Source: Magnetococcales bacterium (lineage in GTDB: Bacteria > Pseudomonadota > Magnetococcia > Magnetococcales > Magnetaquicoccaceae). Taken from it: a stretch of DNA of 64,000 nt. Each line of letters begins with the position of its first letter. Positions within the stretch are counted from its first letter, which is position 1. A program made the position numbers and the translations under genes. The notes below the pieces were generated by a model. The model was not told where the DNA came from, made no database searches, and was given only the letters and a program-made list of their open reading frames with translations. Shown here piece after piece: positions 45,323 through 53,394 of the stretch. The stretch covers positions 62,001 to 126,000 of the forward strand of contig JAANAU010000003.1 of the NCBI GenBank assembly GCA_011089965.1. Direction: 5' to 3'.

Positions 45323-46213
45323 TCAGGCGATGACCAGATCCCGACTGTCCGGAATGGTGACGAAAAAAGCCTTGAGTTTCTCCAGGGCACGTTTCTCGAT
45401 TTGCCGCACCCGTTCGCGGCTGATTTTGAGTGCTGTTGCCAGGGCGTCAAGGGTGGTTGGTTTTTCGGTGAGAAAGCGATGGGTGATGATGAGCTGTTCA
45501 CGGGGGTTGAGCTGGCTCATTCCCTGGCGAATCATGCTGCGCAGACGCTGGTCTTGCTCCTGCACCATCACGGCATGTTCCTGATCCGGACGTTGGTCAG
45601 GAATCAGATCGATGATTTCACCATCCTCGTCCAGGATCGATTGGTTGAGCGAGGCATCACCCCCGCTCATGCGGCCATCCACCTCCAGGATGGTTGCGGC
45701 ATCGGTGCCGAATTTTTTGGCCAGCTCCTGGGCTTCGTCCCAGTTCAGAGGAAGAGGTGAATCTTTGGCCTGACGCAATTTGAAGAACAGTTGGCGTTTG
45801 AGCTGGGTGGTGGCGATCTTCACCATGCGCCAGGAGTTGAGGATGAATTCGTGAATGGCTGCGCGAATCCACCATACGGCATACGAGGCGAGCCGGTTGC
45901 CCAGGGTGGGATTGAATTTTTTCACGGCATGCATCAGGCCCACGGTCCCTTCCTGGACCAGATCCGGCAGGTGCAAGTGATAATTGCCATATTCCCGGGC
46001 AATTTTCAGCACCAGACGCAGATAGGCATGCACCAGTTGATGGGCAGCATCCAGGTCGTTGTGTTGTTGATAGCGGCTGGCCAGCTCGAACTCTTCATCT
46101 GCTGTCAGAATGGGTGCCTGGAAGGCGTGTTGGACAAATTGACGAAATCCTGCACCATTGTCGGCACTGTTGAGATCAAAGGCGCGATGCACAGCCATAG
46201 GATAGGTCGTCAT
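45323..46213 (-). CDS. rpoH: Heat-shock sigma factor RpoH (sigma-32)
   Basis: A 296-residue sigma-70-family factor. Region 2 is HAYLRLVLKIAREYGNYHLH then DLVQEGTVGLMHAVKKFNPT and RLASYAVWWIRAAIHEFILN. The RpoH box appears as LKRQLFFKLRQAKDS (QRKLFFNLR in enterics), which distinguishes it from other group 3 factors. Region 4 ends in an HTH, TLDALATALKISRERVRQIE with KRALEKLKAFF. It directs transcription of chaperone and protease genes under heat and envelope stress. A promoter-like sequence for sigma-32 itself lies 50 bases upstream, implying autoregulation. Confidence 0.95.
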   Translation of the reverse strand: MTTYPMAVHRAFDLNSADNGAGFRQFVQHAFQAPILTADEEFELASRYQQHNDLDAAHQLVHAYLRLVLKIAREYGNYHLHLPDLVQEGTVGLMHAVKKFNPTLGNRLASYAVWWIRAAIHEFILNSWRMVKIATTQLKRQLFFKLRQAKDSPLPLNWDEAQELAKKFGTDAATILEVDGRMSGGDASLNQSILDEDGEIIDLIPDQRPDQEHAVMVQEQDQRLRSMIRQGMSQLNPREQLIITHRFLTEKPTTLDALATALKISRERVRQIEKRALEKLKAFFVTIPDSRDLVIA

Positions 46214-46263
46214 GGTTCATCTCCATACAGTTCCAGAACGGTTTATACTCCTTTGGCTCTTTG

Positions 46264-46291
46264 ATATGGCAACGCTGCGAACGGTTTCAAG
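46264..46291 (-). promoter_or_regulatory. Sigma-32-type promoter upstream of rpoH
   Basis: On the minus strand CTTGAAA (46285-46291) is followed after 13 bases by TGCCATAT (46264-46271), against the consensus CTTGAAA-N11-16-CCCCATNT. Seven of seven and six of eight consensus positions match (counting N). The rpoH ATG is 51 bases downstream. Confidence 0.5.
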
Positions 46292-46329
46292 AGGGGGCAA
46301 AAAAAATTGTGTCAAGCGCGACCAGGAGG

Positions 46330-46355
46330 GGATCAGGAGGAGATCCCCCTGATCC
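46330..46355 (-). terminator. Hairpin after the lytic transglycosylase gene
   Basis: Arms 46330-46337 and 46348-46355 (GGATCAGG and its complement) form an 8-bp stem with a 10-base loop, 20 bases past the transglycosylase stop. The T8 run on the minus strand begins about 20 bases further on, too far for a classical terminator, so this is tentative. Confidence 0.4.
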
Positions 46356-46374
46356 TTGAGGTGTGGTGATGGTG

Positions 46375-47175
46375 TCAGGTCGTGGCACCACCATCGACCA
46401 TTCCCATGATGCGCGTGACATAGCGGCGCGTTTCTCCAGGCATGGCAGAGGCAGGTTGCCGTTCCAGATTGCCCATTCCCCAGTTGTAGGCAGCCAGGGC
46501 TGAGCGTACGTTGCCATCGTAGCGATCCAGGAGTCGACTCAGATAGAGCGTGCCGCCCATGATGTTTTCTTCGGCGTTGAAGGGATCCTTGACGCCCAAT
46601 TCTGCAGCGGTTGCGGGCATGAGTTGCATCAGACCCTGGGCGCCGGCATGGGAGACCGCTTTGGGATTGAAACTGCTCTCCACCTGGACCACCGCCCGAA
46701 TCAGATCCGAATCGACTCCATATCGCTCCGAAGCCCGTTGAATGATCTGGTCGTAATTGCCGCCCTCTCTTTTTTCCGGGATTTTTTGGGCCGGATCCAC
46801 GGGAGCACGGGTTTTGGCATGGGTGACATGGTTGGAACGATAGCCCTGGGGCAAAGAGATGGGCGGATTGCAGCTCAATGGCCAGTGATCGTCATCATTG
46901 CCCAGACCGTTGCTTGCCAGACCTGTGGGCAGGCCACCCACCGAATCCTTGGCTTGGCGCAATGCGGCCATCACCGCTTCCACCAGGGCTGTGACCGAGG
47001 TGCGGGTCGGTGCCGGAGCACCGCTTCCCTGCAATCCTTGACGTTCTTCAAAGGCTTGCAGGAGCAGTTCATTGAACGGACTGTTGTCGTTGGCCGGATT
47101 GGTGCGAAACCGGTTCTCTTTCAGGCTGGTGGCCTGACGGGCGAGTTCCGGGAGAGAGATCGGTGTGGTCGTCAT
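46375..47175 (-). CDS. Lytic murein transglycosylase (SLT domain)
   Basis: A 266-residue protein. The N-terminal 150 residues are unstructured or helical, without a signal peptide. The C-terminal SLT domain has the catalytic glutamate in LIRAVVQVESSFNPKAVSHA, then GAQGLMQLMPATAAELGV, and MGGTLYLSRLLDRYDG with ALAAYNWGMGNLER. It cleaves the MurNAc-GlcNAc bond to anhydro-muropeptides. The absence of a signal peptide resembles flagellar or secretion-linked transglycosylases exported by their own machine. The ATG at 47175 has an AGGTG site; a GTG three codons upstream is possible. Confidence 0.9.
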   Translation of the reverse strand: MTTTPISLPELARQATSLKENRFRTNPANDNSPFNELLLQAFEERQGLQGSGAPAPTRTSVTALVEAVMAALRQAKDSVGGLPTGLASNGLGNDDDHWPLSCNPPISLPQGYRSNHVTHAKTRAPVDPAQKIPEKREGGNYDQIIQRASERYGVDSDLIRAVVQVESSFNPKAVSHAGAQGLMQLMPATAAELGVKDPFNAEENIMGGTLYLSRLLDRYDGNVRSALAAYNWGMGNLERQPASAMPGETRRYVTRIMGMVDGGATT

Positions 47176-47283
47176 CGGGTTCACCTGCTATGGTGGGTAG
47201 ATTGGAGTTGGTTGGAAGGCTTATGCAATTTTCAAGCCATTCAAGCAATCAATCCAATCTGTTCCACACCTGTGCAGGGGGGG

Positions 47284-48168
47284 TTACGGGGTTGGCAACC
47301 GGTCAAAGAAACGGGCGCGATACAGCACCCGGCGCGGACCATCCGGAGGATCGGCAAAGGCTGCCCGGGTGTGCAACACGTTGTTGCTGATCAGGCCCCA
47401 ACCGGTCTCCAGTCTGCCCCGAAACCGTTGCGGCTCAGAGGCGTTCAGGATCTGACGCAGAGTATCGACTGCATGCTGGGTGGCATCGTCCGAACGCCAA
47501 CGGATGCTTTTGGTGCGATTGGTGAACCGCATGTGCAAATGGCCCTGGGGCGTGACCGAAAAGACCGGTCCGCTCCGCTCCGGTCTGGCAATCGAGCCGT
47601 CCGGGGCCAGACGTGCCGGAATGGTCATCACGTCCGGCAGCATCAGGGTGCGTAACACCTCGGGTGCCGTGTCGCGGAGCTGAATGTAGACCAGATCGTG
47701 ATCCAGCAGATCGTTCTCCCCCCCCTCATGGGCAGGACGCTCGCAATAGAGGCACAAGGTCTGAACCGGTTGATCAGCCGGGTTGTAATAGCCATCCGTA
47801 TGCCAGCCGATGGCTGCCTCGCGATACGGAATGTAATTGGCGAATGGAGCAAAAGCCGCTCCTCCAGGGGTCAAGGCCGACAGGCCATCGCTGTCTGCAC
47901 CCAGATTGCGATCCAGTTGGTGGACACCCAACCGTGCGGTCATCGCTGGCAGGGGGTTGTCCTGGATCTTTTCCGGATGGGCCAGACGAAACAGTGCCAT
48001 GTTGGTCTTGGCGCAGAGGTTCAGGATGGCATGCACCTCGTCACGGGTCATGGCAAAGGGGTCTTGCACCTCCACCACGAGATCGGACAGGGAAGTGGGA
48101 TAGTGGGTCAGTTTCTGAGCCTTCCAGGCTTGGTATGCCGCGTCGCGGTCGAGATCAAAAGGGGACAT
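47284..48168 (-). CDS. TauD/TfdA-type Fe(II)/2-oxoglutarate dioxygenase
   Basis: A 294-residue member of the TauD/TfdA superfamily. The iron triad is visible: the HxD pair in AAIGWHTDGYYNPADQ (near residue 122) and the distal histidine in LISNNVLHTRAAFADP, with the 2-oxoglutarate-binding arginine in GPRRVLYRARFFDRL. The protein lacks the usual opening of taurine dioxygenase, and there are no tau or ssu transport genes beside it, so the substrate is open. It stands alone between the transglycosylase and the EndoQ-UvrD gene. Confidence 0.85.
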   Translation of the reverse strand: MSPFDLDRDAAYQAWKAQKLTHYPTSLSDLVVEVQDPFAMTRDEVHAILNLCAKTNMALFRLAHPEKIQDNPLPAMTARLGVHQLDRNLGADSDGLSALTPGGAAFAPFANYIPYREAAIGWHTDGYYNPADQPVQTLCLYCERPAHEGGENDLLDHDLVYIQLRDTAPEVLRTLMLPDVMTIPARLAPDGSIARPERSGPVFSVTPQGHLHMRFTNRTKSIRWRSDDATQHAVDTLRQILNASEPQRFRGRLETGWGLISNNVLHTRAAFADPPDGPRRVLYRARFFDRLPTP

Positions 48169-48280
48169 ATTTTTTTCTCACGTTGAAATCGGGTAAGGGG
48201 TATGGTTCTCTTGTTGCACAGGGTATACCGGGGATTGCGCGCCAAGTCATCCGAAAATCGATTGTCTCTGGGAGAAAGGT

Positions 48281-51200
48281 ATGCGTTTTTTTGCCGACAT
48301 GCACATCCATTCCAAATATTCCCGTGCCACGAGTCGCGATTGCGACCTGGTTCATCTGGCCTTGTGGGCGCGGCGCAAGGGGATTGCGGTGCTGGGCAGT
48401 GGGGATTTCACCCATCCGGCCTGGATTGCCGCCATTGCCGAACAGACCGTGGAGGCCGAACCGGGTTTGCGACGATTGCAACCCGATCTGGAGCGCCAGG
48501 TTGTCGAGGGGTTGGATCAGGGTGGCAGTATACCAGGGGATGGTCAGCCGGTCCGGTTTCTGTTGTCAGTGGAGATTTCGACCATTTACAAGAAAGGTGC
48601 CACCACCCGCAAGGTGCATCACCTCATCTGCGTGCCTTCATTGGAGGCGGCGCAACGGCTGAATGCACGCCTGGCCCGCATTGGGAATCTGCACTCTGAT
48701 GGTCGTCCGATCCTGGGATTGGACTCGCGGGATCTGTTGGAGATCACCCTGGAGTCAGACCCGGATGCCTTTTTGATTCCTGCCCATATTTGGACCCCGT
48801 GGTTTTCGGCTTTGGGTTCCAAGTCCGGTTTTGATTCCATTGCCGACTGCTATGGCGATCTGGCCTCCCATATCTTTGCCGTGGAGACGGGCCTTTCTTC
48901 GGATCCGCCCATGAATTGGCGGGTGGGCAGCCTGGATCGTTATCGACTGGTCTCCAACTCGGACGCCCACTCCCCCTCCAAGGTGGCGCGTGAAGCGACG
49001 ATTTTTACCTGCGACATGGACTATCATGCCATGTTGCATGCCTTGCGCAGCGGTGACGGATATGGCGGGACCGTGGAGTTTTTTCCGGAAGAGGGCAAAT
49101 ACCATCTGGATGGTCACCGCGCCTGTCAGGTCTGTCTGGAACCCCAAGAGACCAAACGGTTGTCCGGCCTCTGTCCCGTGTGCGGCAAAGGGGTGACCGT
49201 TGGGGTATTGAACCGGGTCGAAGCGTTGGCAGATCGTCCGGAAGGGGTGAAGTCACCCCATGCCGCCCCGTTCTGGTCCCTGATTCCTCTTCCTGAGATC
49301 ATCGCCGAGGTCGAAGGGGTGGGACCAGCCTCCAATCGGGTGGCCAGAAGCTATGATGACATGATCCGTCGTTTGGGTTCCGAGTTGACGATTCTCGAAA
49401 CCGTGCCTCTGGAAGAGATCCGGCGTCACACCTCCTTGCGCATGGCCGAGGCCATTCAACGGGTGCGGGCCGGGCAGGTGATCCGTTCCGGGGGGTATGA
49501 TGGGGAGTTCGGGGTGATTCGGGTGTTTGTCCAGACTGCGGACAAGGCGTCACGCAGCACCGGACTGTTCGCCCCGGGGAGTGTGGAAGAGCGGATCGTG
49601 CCCCCACCCACCCCGGCTCCACCGCCTCCCGTCGTTCCGGCAGGGATTCCGGCGCAACTTTCGACTCCGGTGGCAAAGGAGAGCGTGTCCGACTTGACGA
49701 CTGGTGTTGACCTGGAGCAGGAGCAGGCCATCACCTCGGATCATCCCTCTTTGTTGATCCTGGCTGGACCGGGCACAGGCAAGACCTACACCCTGACGCA
49801 ACGTCTGGTGCGTATGATTCAACAGGGAGCGACCCCGGAAACCTGTCTGGCCGTGACCTTTACCCGACGTGCTGCCAAAGAGCTGCGGACACGGCTTGCC
49901 GGACTGTTGGATGAAAAGGTGGTGCGTGCCATTTCCGTGTTGACCTTTCATGCCTTGGGCTGGGAGATCGTGCGGCAGGCTGCTGCGCGGTTCGGCTATC
50001 CCAAGTCGGTGGCCATTGCGACCGAAGCCGATGGCATCCGCCGTTTATGCACAGACCTCGGGTTGAGCCGGAGAGATGCCGGGCGTCAACTGGCGCGGTT
50101 TGGACGCCTGCGGCGCAGCGTCGGGCCGGAGTTGCCGGAGGATGCCGAGATCCGGAGTGCCTTGGCGTATCATCGCGAGGGGATGCGCAAGCGCGGGTTG
50201 GTGGAGCTGGAGGATCTGATCGCCTTGCCGGTTGCCTGGATGGATCAGGATCCGGAGTTGGCCGCAGACTGGCGCAATCGTTATGCGCATCTGTTTGTGG
50301 ATGAGTTCCAGGATATCGATGCCACCCAATATGCCCTGCTGCGCCATATCGTGGGTGCAGAGGCCACGTTGTGCGTGATCGGGGATCCGGATCAGGCGAT
50401 TTACGGTTTTCGCGGTGGCGATCCAGGTCTTTTTGCGGCGCTGGTGCGTGACGTTCCCGCCATCCATTCCGTGCTTCTGCGTCGCAACTATCGATCTGGC
50501 CACGGGATCATCCAGGGGGCATTGGGGGTGATGGCACAAGCCACCCTGCGGCGTGAACGGGAGTTGATTCCGATCTCTTCGGATGCCCGGCGGGTGGTTG
50601 TGCATGCTGCGGCCCACGACAATGCCGAGGCCCATTTCGTGATCCAGACTCTGGAAGCGTTGATGGGTGGACATGGGTTTCATGCCCTGGACAGTGGTCA
50701 GGCCGATGGACATGCCCAGGGGGAGTATGGCTTTTCGGACTTTGCCGTTCTGTATCGTTCGGAGGCTTTGACCGTCCCGCTTTGTCAGGCGCTGGAACGG
50801 GCGGGCATTCCGTACCAGAAACGGTCGCATGAGCGTTTGCGGGATCATCCCGGGGTAGATCGGTTGCTGGAAGCCATGGAGTCGCTCCAGATCTCTGGCT
50901 CGTTACTGACAAAGATGCAGCAGGTGGCCGCAGCGGATGGGTCTGACCTTGAGTTGGCACAGGCAGTGGAGTGGTTGACCCCTTTGGCCCAGCGGCATGA
51001 CGCGGACTGGAGGGCATTTCAGGCCGAGGTGGCTTTGGGGGCAGAGGTGGATCTGTTGGACGCCCGGGCGCAACGGGTGGCTCTGGTGACCATGCATGCT
51101 TCCAAGGGACTGGAGTATCGGGTGGTTTTTGTGATCGGATGCGAGGATGGGGTGCTGCCTTGGCGTTTTGGCGACCAACCCGCCGATGCAGCCGCCATCG

Positions 51201-51424
51201 AAGAGGAGCGACGGCTGTTGTTTGTGGCCATGACCCGTGCCCGGGAAACCTTGTTTCTGAGTTGGGCCAGAAAACGGTTGTGGCAAGGCGTGCCCCGTGC
51301 CATGACACCTTCGCCATTTCTGGCAGACATTCGTGAGGAACTGCTGGAACGTCGTGTTTTCAAATCCACGACAGCCAGGAAGCCTCAAACGACCAATAAG
51401 CAGTTGGCATTCAAATTGGAGTAG
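48281..51424 (+). CDS. EndoQ-like PHP endonuclease fused to UvrD/PcrA-type helicase
   Basis: A 1047-residue fusion. Residues 1-415 match EndoQ, an endonuclease that nicks 5' of deaminated bases: the PHP metal motif MRFFADMHIHSKYSRATSRD, LGSGDFTHPAW, a segment with LIPAHIWTPWFSALGSKSGF, SNSDAHSPSKVAREAT, and a four-cysteine zinc motif (CQVCLEP ... LCPVCGKGVTVGVLNRVEAL) near residue 282. A Pro-rich linker (about 435-470) leads to an SF1A helicase: Walker A LILAGPGTGKTYTLTQRLV near 490, Walker B LFVDEFQDIDATQY near 672, GDPDQAIYGFRGGDPGLF, VALVTMHASKGLEYRVVFVI and LLFVAMTRARETLFLSWARK. It would recognise a deaminated base, nick and unwind. Helicase and nuclease motifs look intact. Confidence 0.9.
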   Translation: MRFFADMHIHSKYSRATSRDCDLVHLALWARRKGIAVLGSGDFTHPAWIAAIAEQTVEAEPGLRRLQPDLERQVVEGLDQGGSIPGDGQPVRFLLSVEISTIYKKGATTRKVHHLICVPSLEAAQRLNARLARIGNLHSDGRPILGLDSRDLLEITLESDPDAFLIPAHIWTPWFSALGSKSGFDSIADCYGDLASHIFAVETGLSSDPPMNWRVGSLDRYRLVSNSDAHSPSKVAREATIFTCDMDYHAMLHALRSGDGYGGTVEFFPEEGKYHLDGHRACQVCLEPQETKRLSGLCPVCGKGVTVGVLNRVEALADRPEGVKSPHAAPFWSLIPLPEIIAEVEGVGPASNRVARSYDDMIRRLGSELTILETVPLEEIRRHTSLRMAEAIQRVRAGQVIRSGGYDGEFGVIRVFVQTADKASRSTGLFAPGSVEERIVPPPTPAPPPPVVPAGIPAQLSTPVAKESVSDLTTGVDLEQEQAITSDHPSLLILAGPGTGKTYTLTQRLVRMIQQGATPETCLAVTFTRRAAKELRTRLAGLLDEKVVRAISVLTFHALGWEIVRQAAARFGYPKSVAIATEADGIRRLCTDLGLSRRDAGRQLARFGRLRRSVGPELPEDAEIRSALAYHREGMRKRGLVELEDLIALPVAWMDQDPELAADWRNRYAHLFVDEFQDIDATQYALLRHIVGAEATLCVIGDPDQAIYGFRGGDPGLFAALVRDVPAIHSVLLRRNYRSGHGIIQGALGVMAQATLRRERELIPISSDARRVVVHAAAHDNAEAHFVIQTLEALMGGHGFHALDSGQADGHAQGEYGFSDFAVLYRSEALTVPLCQALERAGIPYQKRSHERLRDHPGVDRLLEAMESLQISGSLLTKMQQVAAADGSDLELAQAVEWLTPLAQRHDADWRAFQAEVALGAEVDLLDARAQRVALVTMHASKGLEYRVVFVIGCEDGVLPWRFGDQPADAAAIEEERRLLFVAMTRARETLFLSWARKRLWQGVPRAMTPSPFLADIREELLERRVFKSTTARKPQTTNKQLAFKLE

Positions 51425-51443
51425 CGTATCAATAGAAATTATT

Positions 51444-51463
51444 GATGTGCATAGGCAAGGAGA
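51444..51463 (+). repeat. 20-bp direct repeat, left copy (flanks nuclease B and IS66 remnant)
   Basis: GATGTGCATAGGCAAGGAGA is identical to 53375-53394. It lies 19 bases after the EndoQ-UvrD stop and contains an AAGGAG ribosome site. Confidence 0.85.
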
Positions 51464-51471
51464 TTGCGCCC

Positions 51472-51534
51472 ATGATCGAGACTGTGCATCTGGAGCAGGT
51501 TGCGGACGGCACCGGGCCTCTGGCTGCGATGAGA
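51472..51534 (+). pseudogene. Possible relic 5' end of an AAA_13 ATPase gene
   Basis: An ATG with AAGGAG nine bases upstream opens MIETVHLEQVADGTGPLAAM and stops shortly after. The pattern MIxxIxLxxVA is typical of the N-terminus of AAA_13 (RloC/PrrC-like) ATPases, whose 3' half survives at 53376-54542. The evidence is short and speculative. Confidence 0.25.
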
Positions 51535-51630
51535 CCATCGCCACCCTGAATCAGGTCTCGTCTTTGTCGGCGACACAGATTATGATGGTGGCACGTTGAT
51601 CATCGACACGACAGCCAAGATTTCATCGCC

Positions 51631-52581
51631 ATGAGCGACACCCAATCCAAAACCTGCTGGCACTGCCTGATCGCTGCAACGCTGAAAGAGTTGCTGGAAC
51701 CGGTGGGCATCGAAGTCCGTACGGAGGTTCCAGTCCTCGCCCAACCGCCCAATGCGGACATCATTCTTTTGCAACGCAAAGCGGGCCGCACCGAAGAGCA
51801 ATGCCTGCTGATGGCTGATGGACTTTTGGACTTGGATGTGGAGCAGATCCTGGCCGAAATCAAGGTAACCCAAAGTCTGAATGAAAGAGTATTTGCCAAG
51901 GCATACCGATATGATGATTCCTACCTGGAATATGCCAAGTTGGAACTCCACCAGTTGCGTACAGTCATCATCAGCTCCAAAACTCCGCAAAAATCACTTC
52001 TTGCTCGCTGTTCATTCCAACCAATCGGGATGAATGGTGTCTATGAAAACCAACCGATCTTCGGCAGGACTCTTCGATTGATTGTATTGAACCAACTGGA
52101 TAACCATGCCAGAAACGCCCCTCTGAAATGCTTTGCCTCTCGCATGGAAGAAAGAAGGTTGGCATTTGAAACCCTGGAGCAGGACAGATTGGTGCATGTG
52201 TCGAAATCTTTCAATACTGTTATAGCAGGTCTAAGGAGTAATCTCATGCAAGGCTCATTGAACCATCTTGACAATGCAGGTCTGACCCCGGATTCCGTGA
52301 TGCGGGTCGGGAGACGGATGCTCGAGGCCACGCTGGATATGATGGATGAGGAGGAGTTGTATGCCATCCCGAGATTGGAGCATTTCCTGGTTCAAAAGCT
52401 TCAGGATGGCGAGCAAAGAGGCGAGGCCAAAATCTTGACCCGTCTCCTTCAGCGCCGTTTCGGCACCCTGCCCGACTGGGCCAATGACAAAATTACCAAG
52501 GCTAAATCTTCCGAAATGGAGGAGTGGAGCCTCCGATTGATGGATGCGCCAAACTCATTGGAGGAGGTATTCGCAGAGTGA
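51631..52581 (+). CDS. Putative PD-(D/E)XK nuclease with DUF4351 tail (nuclease B)
   Basis: A 316-residue protein. Residues 35-85 look like a PD-(D/E)XK core: NADIILLQRK, then EQILAEIKVTQSLN (D ... E-x-K). The head differs from those of nucleases A and C. The C-terminal 55 residues are the shared DUF4351 tail: [20 protein letters not shown] ... MEEWSLRLMDAPNSLEEVF. It lies between the two copies of a 20-bp direct repeat together with an IS66 remnant, which suggests it came in as an accessory segment. The ribosome site is weak. Function is inferred only from the fold and tail. Confidence 0.7.
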   Translation: MSDTQSKTCWHCLIAATLKELLEPVGIEVRTEVPVLAQPPNADIILLQRKAGRTEEQCLLMADGLLDLDVEQILAEIKVTQSLNERVFAKAYRYDDSYLEYAKLELHQLRTVIISSKTPQKSLLARCSFQPIGMNGVYENQPIFGRTLRLIVLNQLDNHARNAPLKCFASRMEERRLAFETLEQDRLVHVSKSFNTVIAGLRSNLMQGSLNHLDNAGLTPDSVMRVGRRMLEATLDMMDEEELYAIPRLEHFLVQKLQDGEQRGEAKILTRLLQRRFGTLPDWANDKITKAKSSEMEEWSLRLMDAPNSLEEVFAE

Positions 52582-52619
52582 CGCGCATCAAGTCGCCTGC
52601 GTTGCCCATTGCGCGTCAC
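52578..52619. repeat. Inverted repeat at the end of nuclease B
   Basis: GTGACGCGCA (52578-52587) and its complement (52610-52619) form a perfect 10-bp stem with a 22-base loop that includes the stop codon. It could be a terminator without a T-run or an element end. Confidence 0.4.
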
Positions 52620-52843
52620 GAAAGGGCGGAGTCGAACCTTGCTCGACGCTGGCTGGTGATTTGATTTTATCGTAAATCATAAAGACATGACAACACCGCT
52701 GTCCAAAATAATCTGCCGCAGACGATTGACTCCTTTGCTGGTGCGGGTTGAGTCCGGATTTTCCTTGTTGAATGCGGAAGTAATGAATTGAAATATAACA
52801 ACAAAATAACGGAATGATCTGGATATTACCGGGTACAATATTC
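52620..52843. other. Non-coding stretch between nuclease B and the IS66 remnant
   Basis: About 220 bases of lower GC with no convincing gene or promoter. It is probably degraded DNA left of the insertion sequence. Confidence 0.5.
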
Positions 52844-53374
52844 GTAACCGTTCAGGTCAGAAACAAAGGCATCAAGCCTTGATAATGTGATTATTGGCGG
52901 TCAGGTTTTCATCCTTGAACAATATCAGGAAGTGGCCAAGGCGTTGCTGGGCGAGTTAGCCGGAGTTTTGATTTCTGATCGCTACAGCGCTACAATCCGT
53001 GGCCATTGGAGCGTCGCCAGGGGTGTTGGGCGCATTTGCGACGGGATCCTTCCCGTTGCCCCGGCGTTGTGGACTTTCGTTCGCGTCCCTGGCGTGAACC
53101 AACCAATAACGTGGCGGAACGGACGGTGCGTCATGGAGTGCTCTGGCGCAAGGGATGTTTTGGCACGGATAGCAAGACGGGAAGTCGCTTCGCGGAACGG
53201 ATCATGACTGTGGCTGCCACCTGTCGTCAACAGAAACGCAATTTCCTCAAATTCCTGATGCAGGCAATCAATGCGGATTTGCGAGGTCAGTCCGCCCCTT
53301 CTCTCCTGCCCAGGCAGGTTGTTTTGATGCTTCAGGCAGCCTGAATGAAGCATTTTACTGGGCTGAACGGTTAC
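52844..53374 (+). mobile_element. IS66-family insertion-sequence remnant (internally deleted)
   Basis: Imperfect terminal inverted repeats match at 15 of 17 positions: GTAACCGTTCAGGTCAG at 52844 and GTAACCGTTCAGCCCAG read inward from 53374. Both begin GTAA as IS66 ends do. The element is 531 bp, against about 2.5 kb for an intact IS66, and carries only a broken tnpC-like transposase. The flanking eight bases differ, so no target duplication remains. Confidence 0.8.
52887..53344 (+). pseudogene. IS66 transposase (TnpC) fragment, frameshifted
   Basis: Pieces of the IS66 transposase lie in two frames. LLGELAGVLISDRYSA (second catalytic Asp region) is followed after a one-base loss near 52990 by PLERRQGCWAHLRRD. 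ALWTFVRVPGV is back in the first frame, and after another one-base loss near 53093 the C-terminus EPTNNVAERTVRHGVLWRKG (catalytic Glu region), RFAERIMTVAATCRQQKRNF and FLMQAINADLRG continues. The section between HLRRD and ALWTF and the whole N-terminus are deleted. It cannot encode a working transposase. Confidence 0.88.
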
Positions 53375-53394
53375 GATGTGCATAGGCAAGGAGA
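53375..53394 (+). repeat. 20-bp direct repeat, right copy
   Basis: Identical to 51444-51463. It begins at the base after the right end of the IS66 remnant and runs into the truncated AAA_13 frame, supplying its apparent ATG and AAGGAG. Confidence 0.85.

Noticed and set aside
51540-51610. HAD-phosphatase-like peptide FVGDTDYDGGTLIIDT in one frame before nuclease B
   Set aside because: Only about 20 residues, no start codon and no second motif; it may be a relic but cannot be supported.
52836-53382. Target-site duplication of the IS66 remnant
   Set aside because: The eight bases on the left (CAATATTC) and right (GATGTGCA) differ, so no duplication remains.
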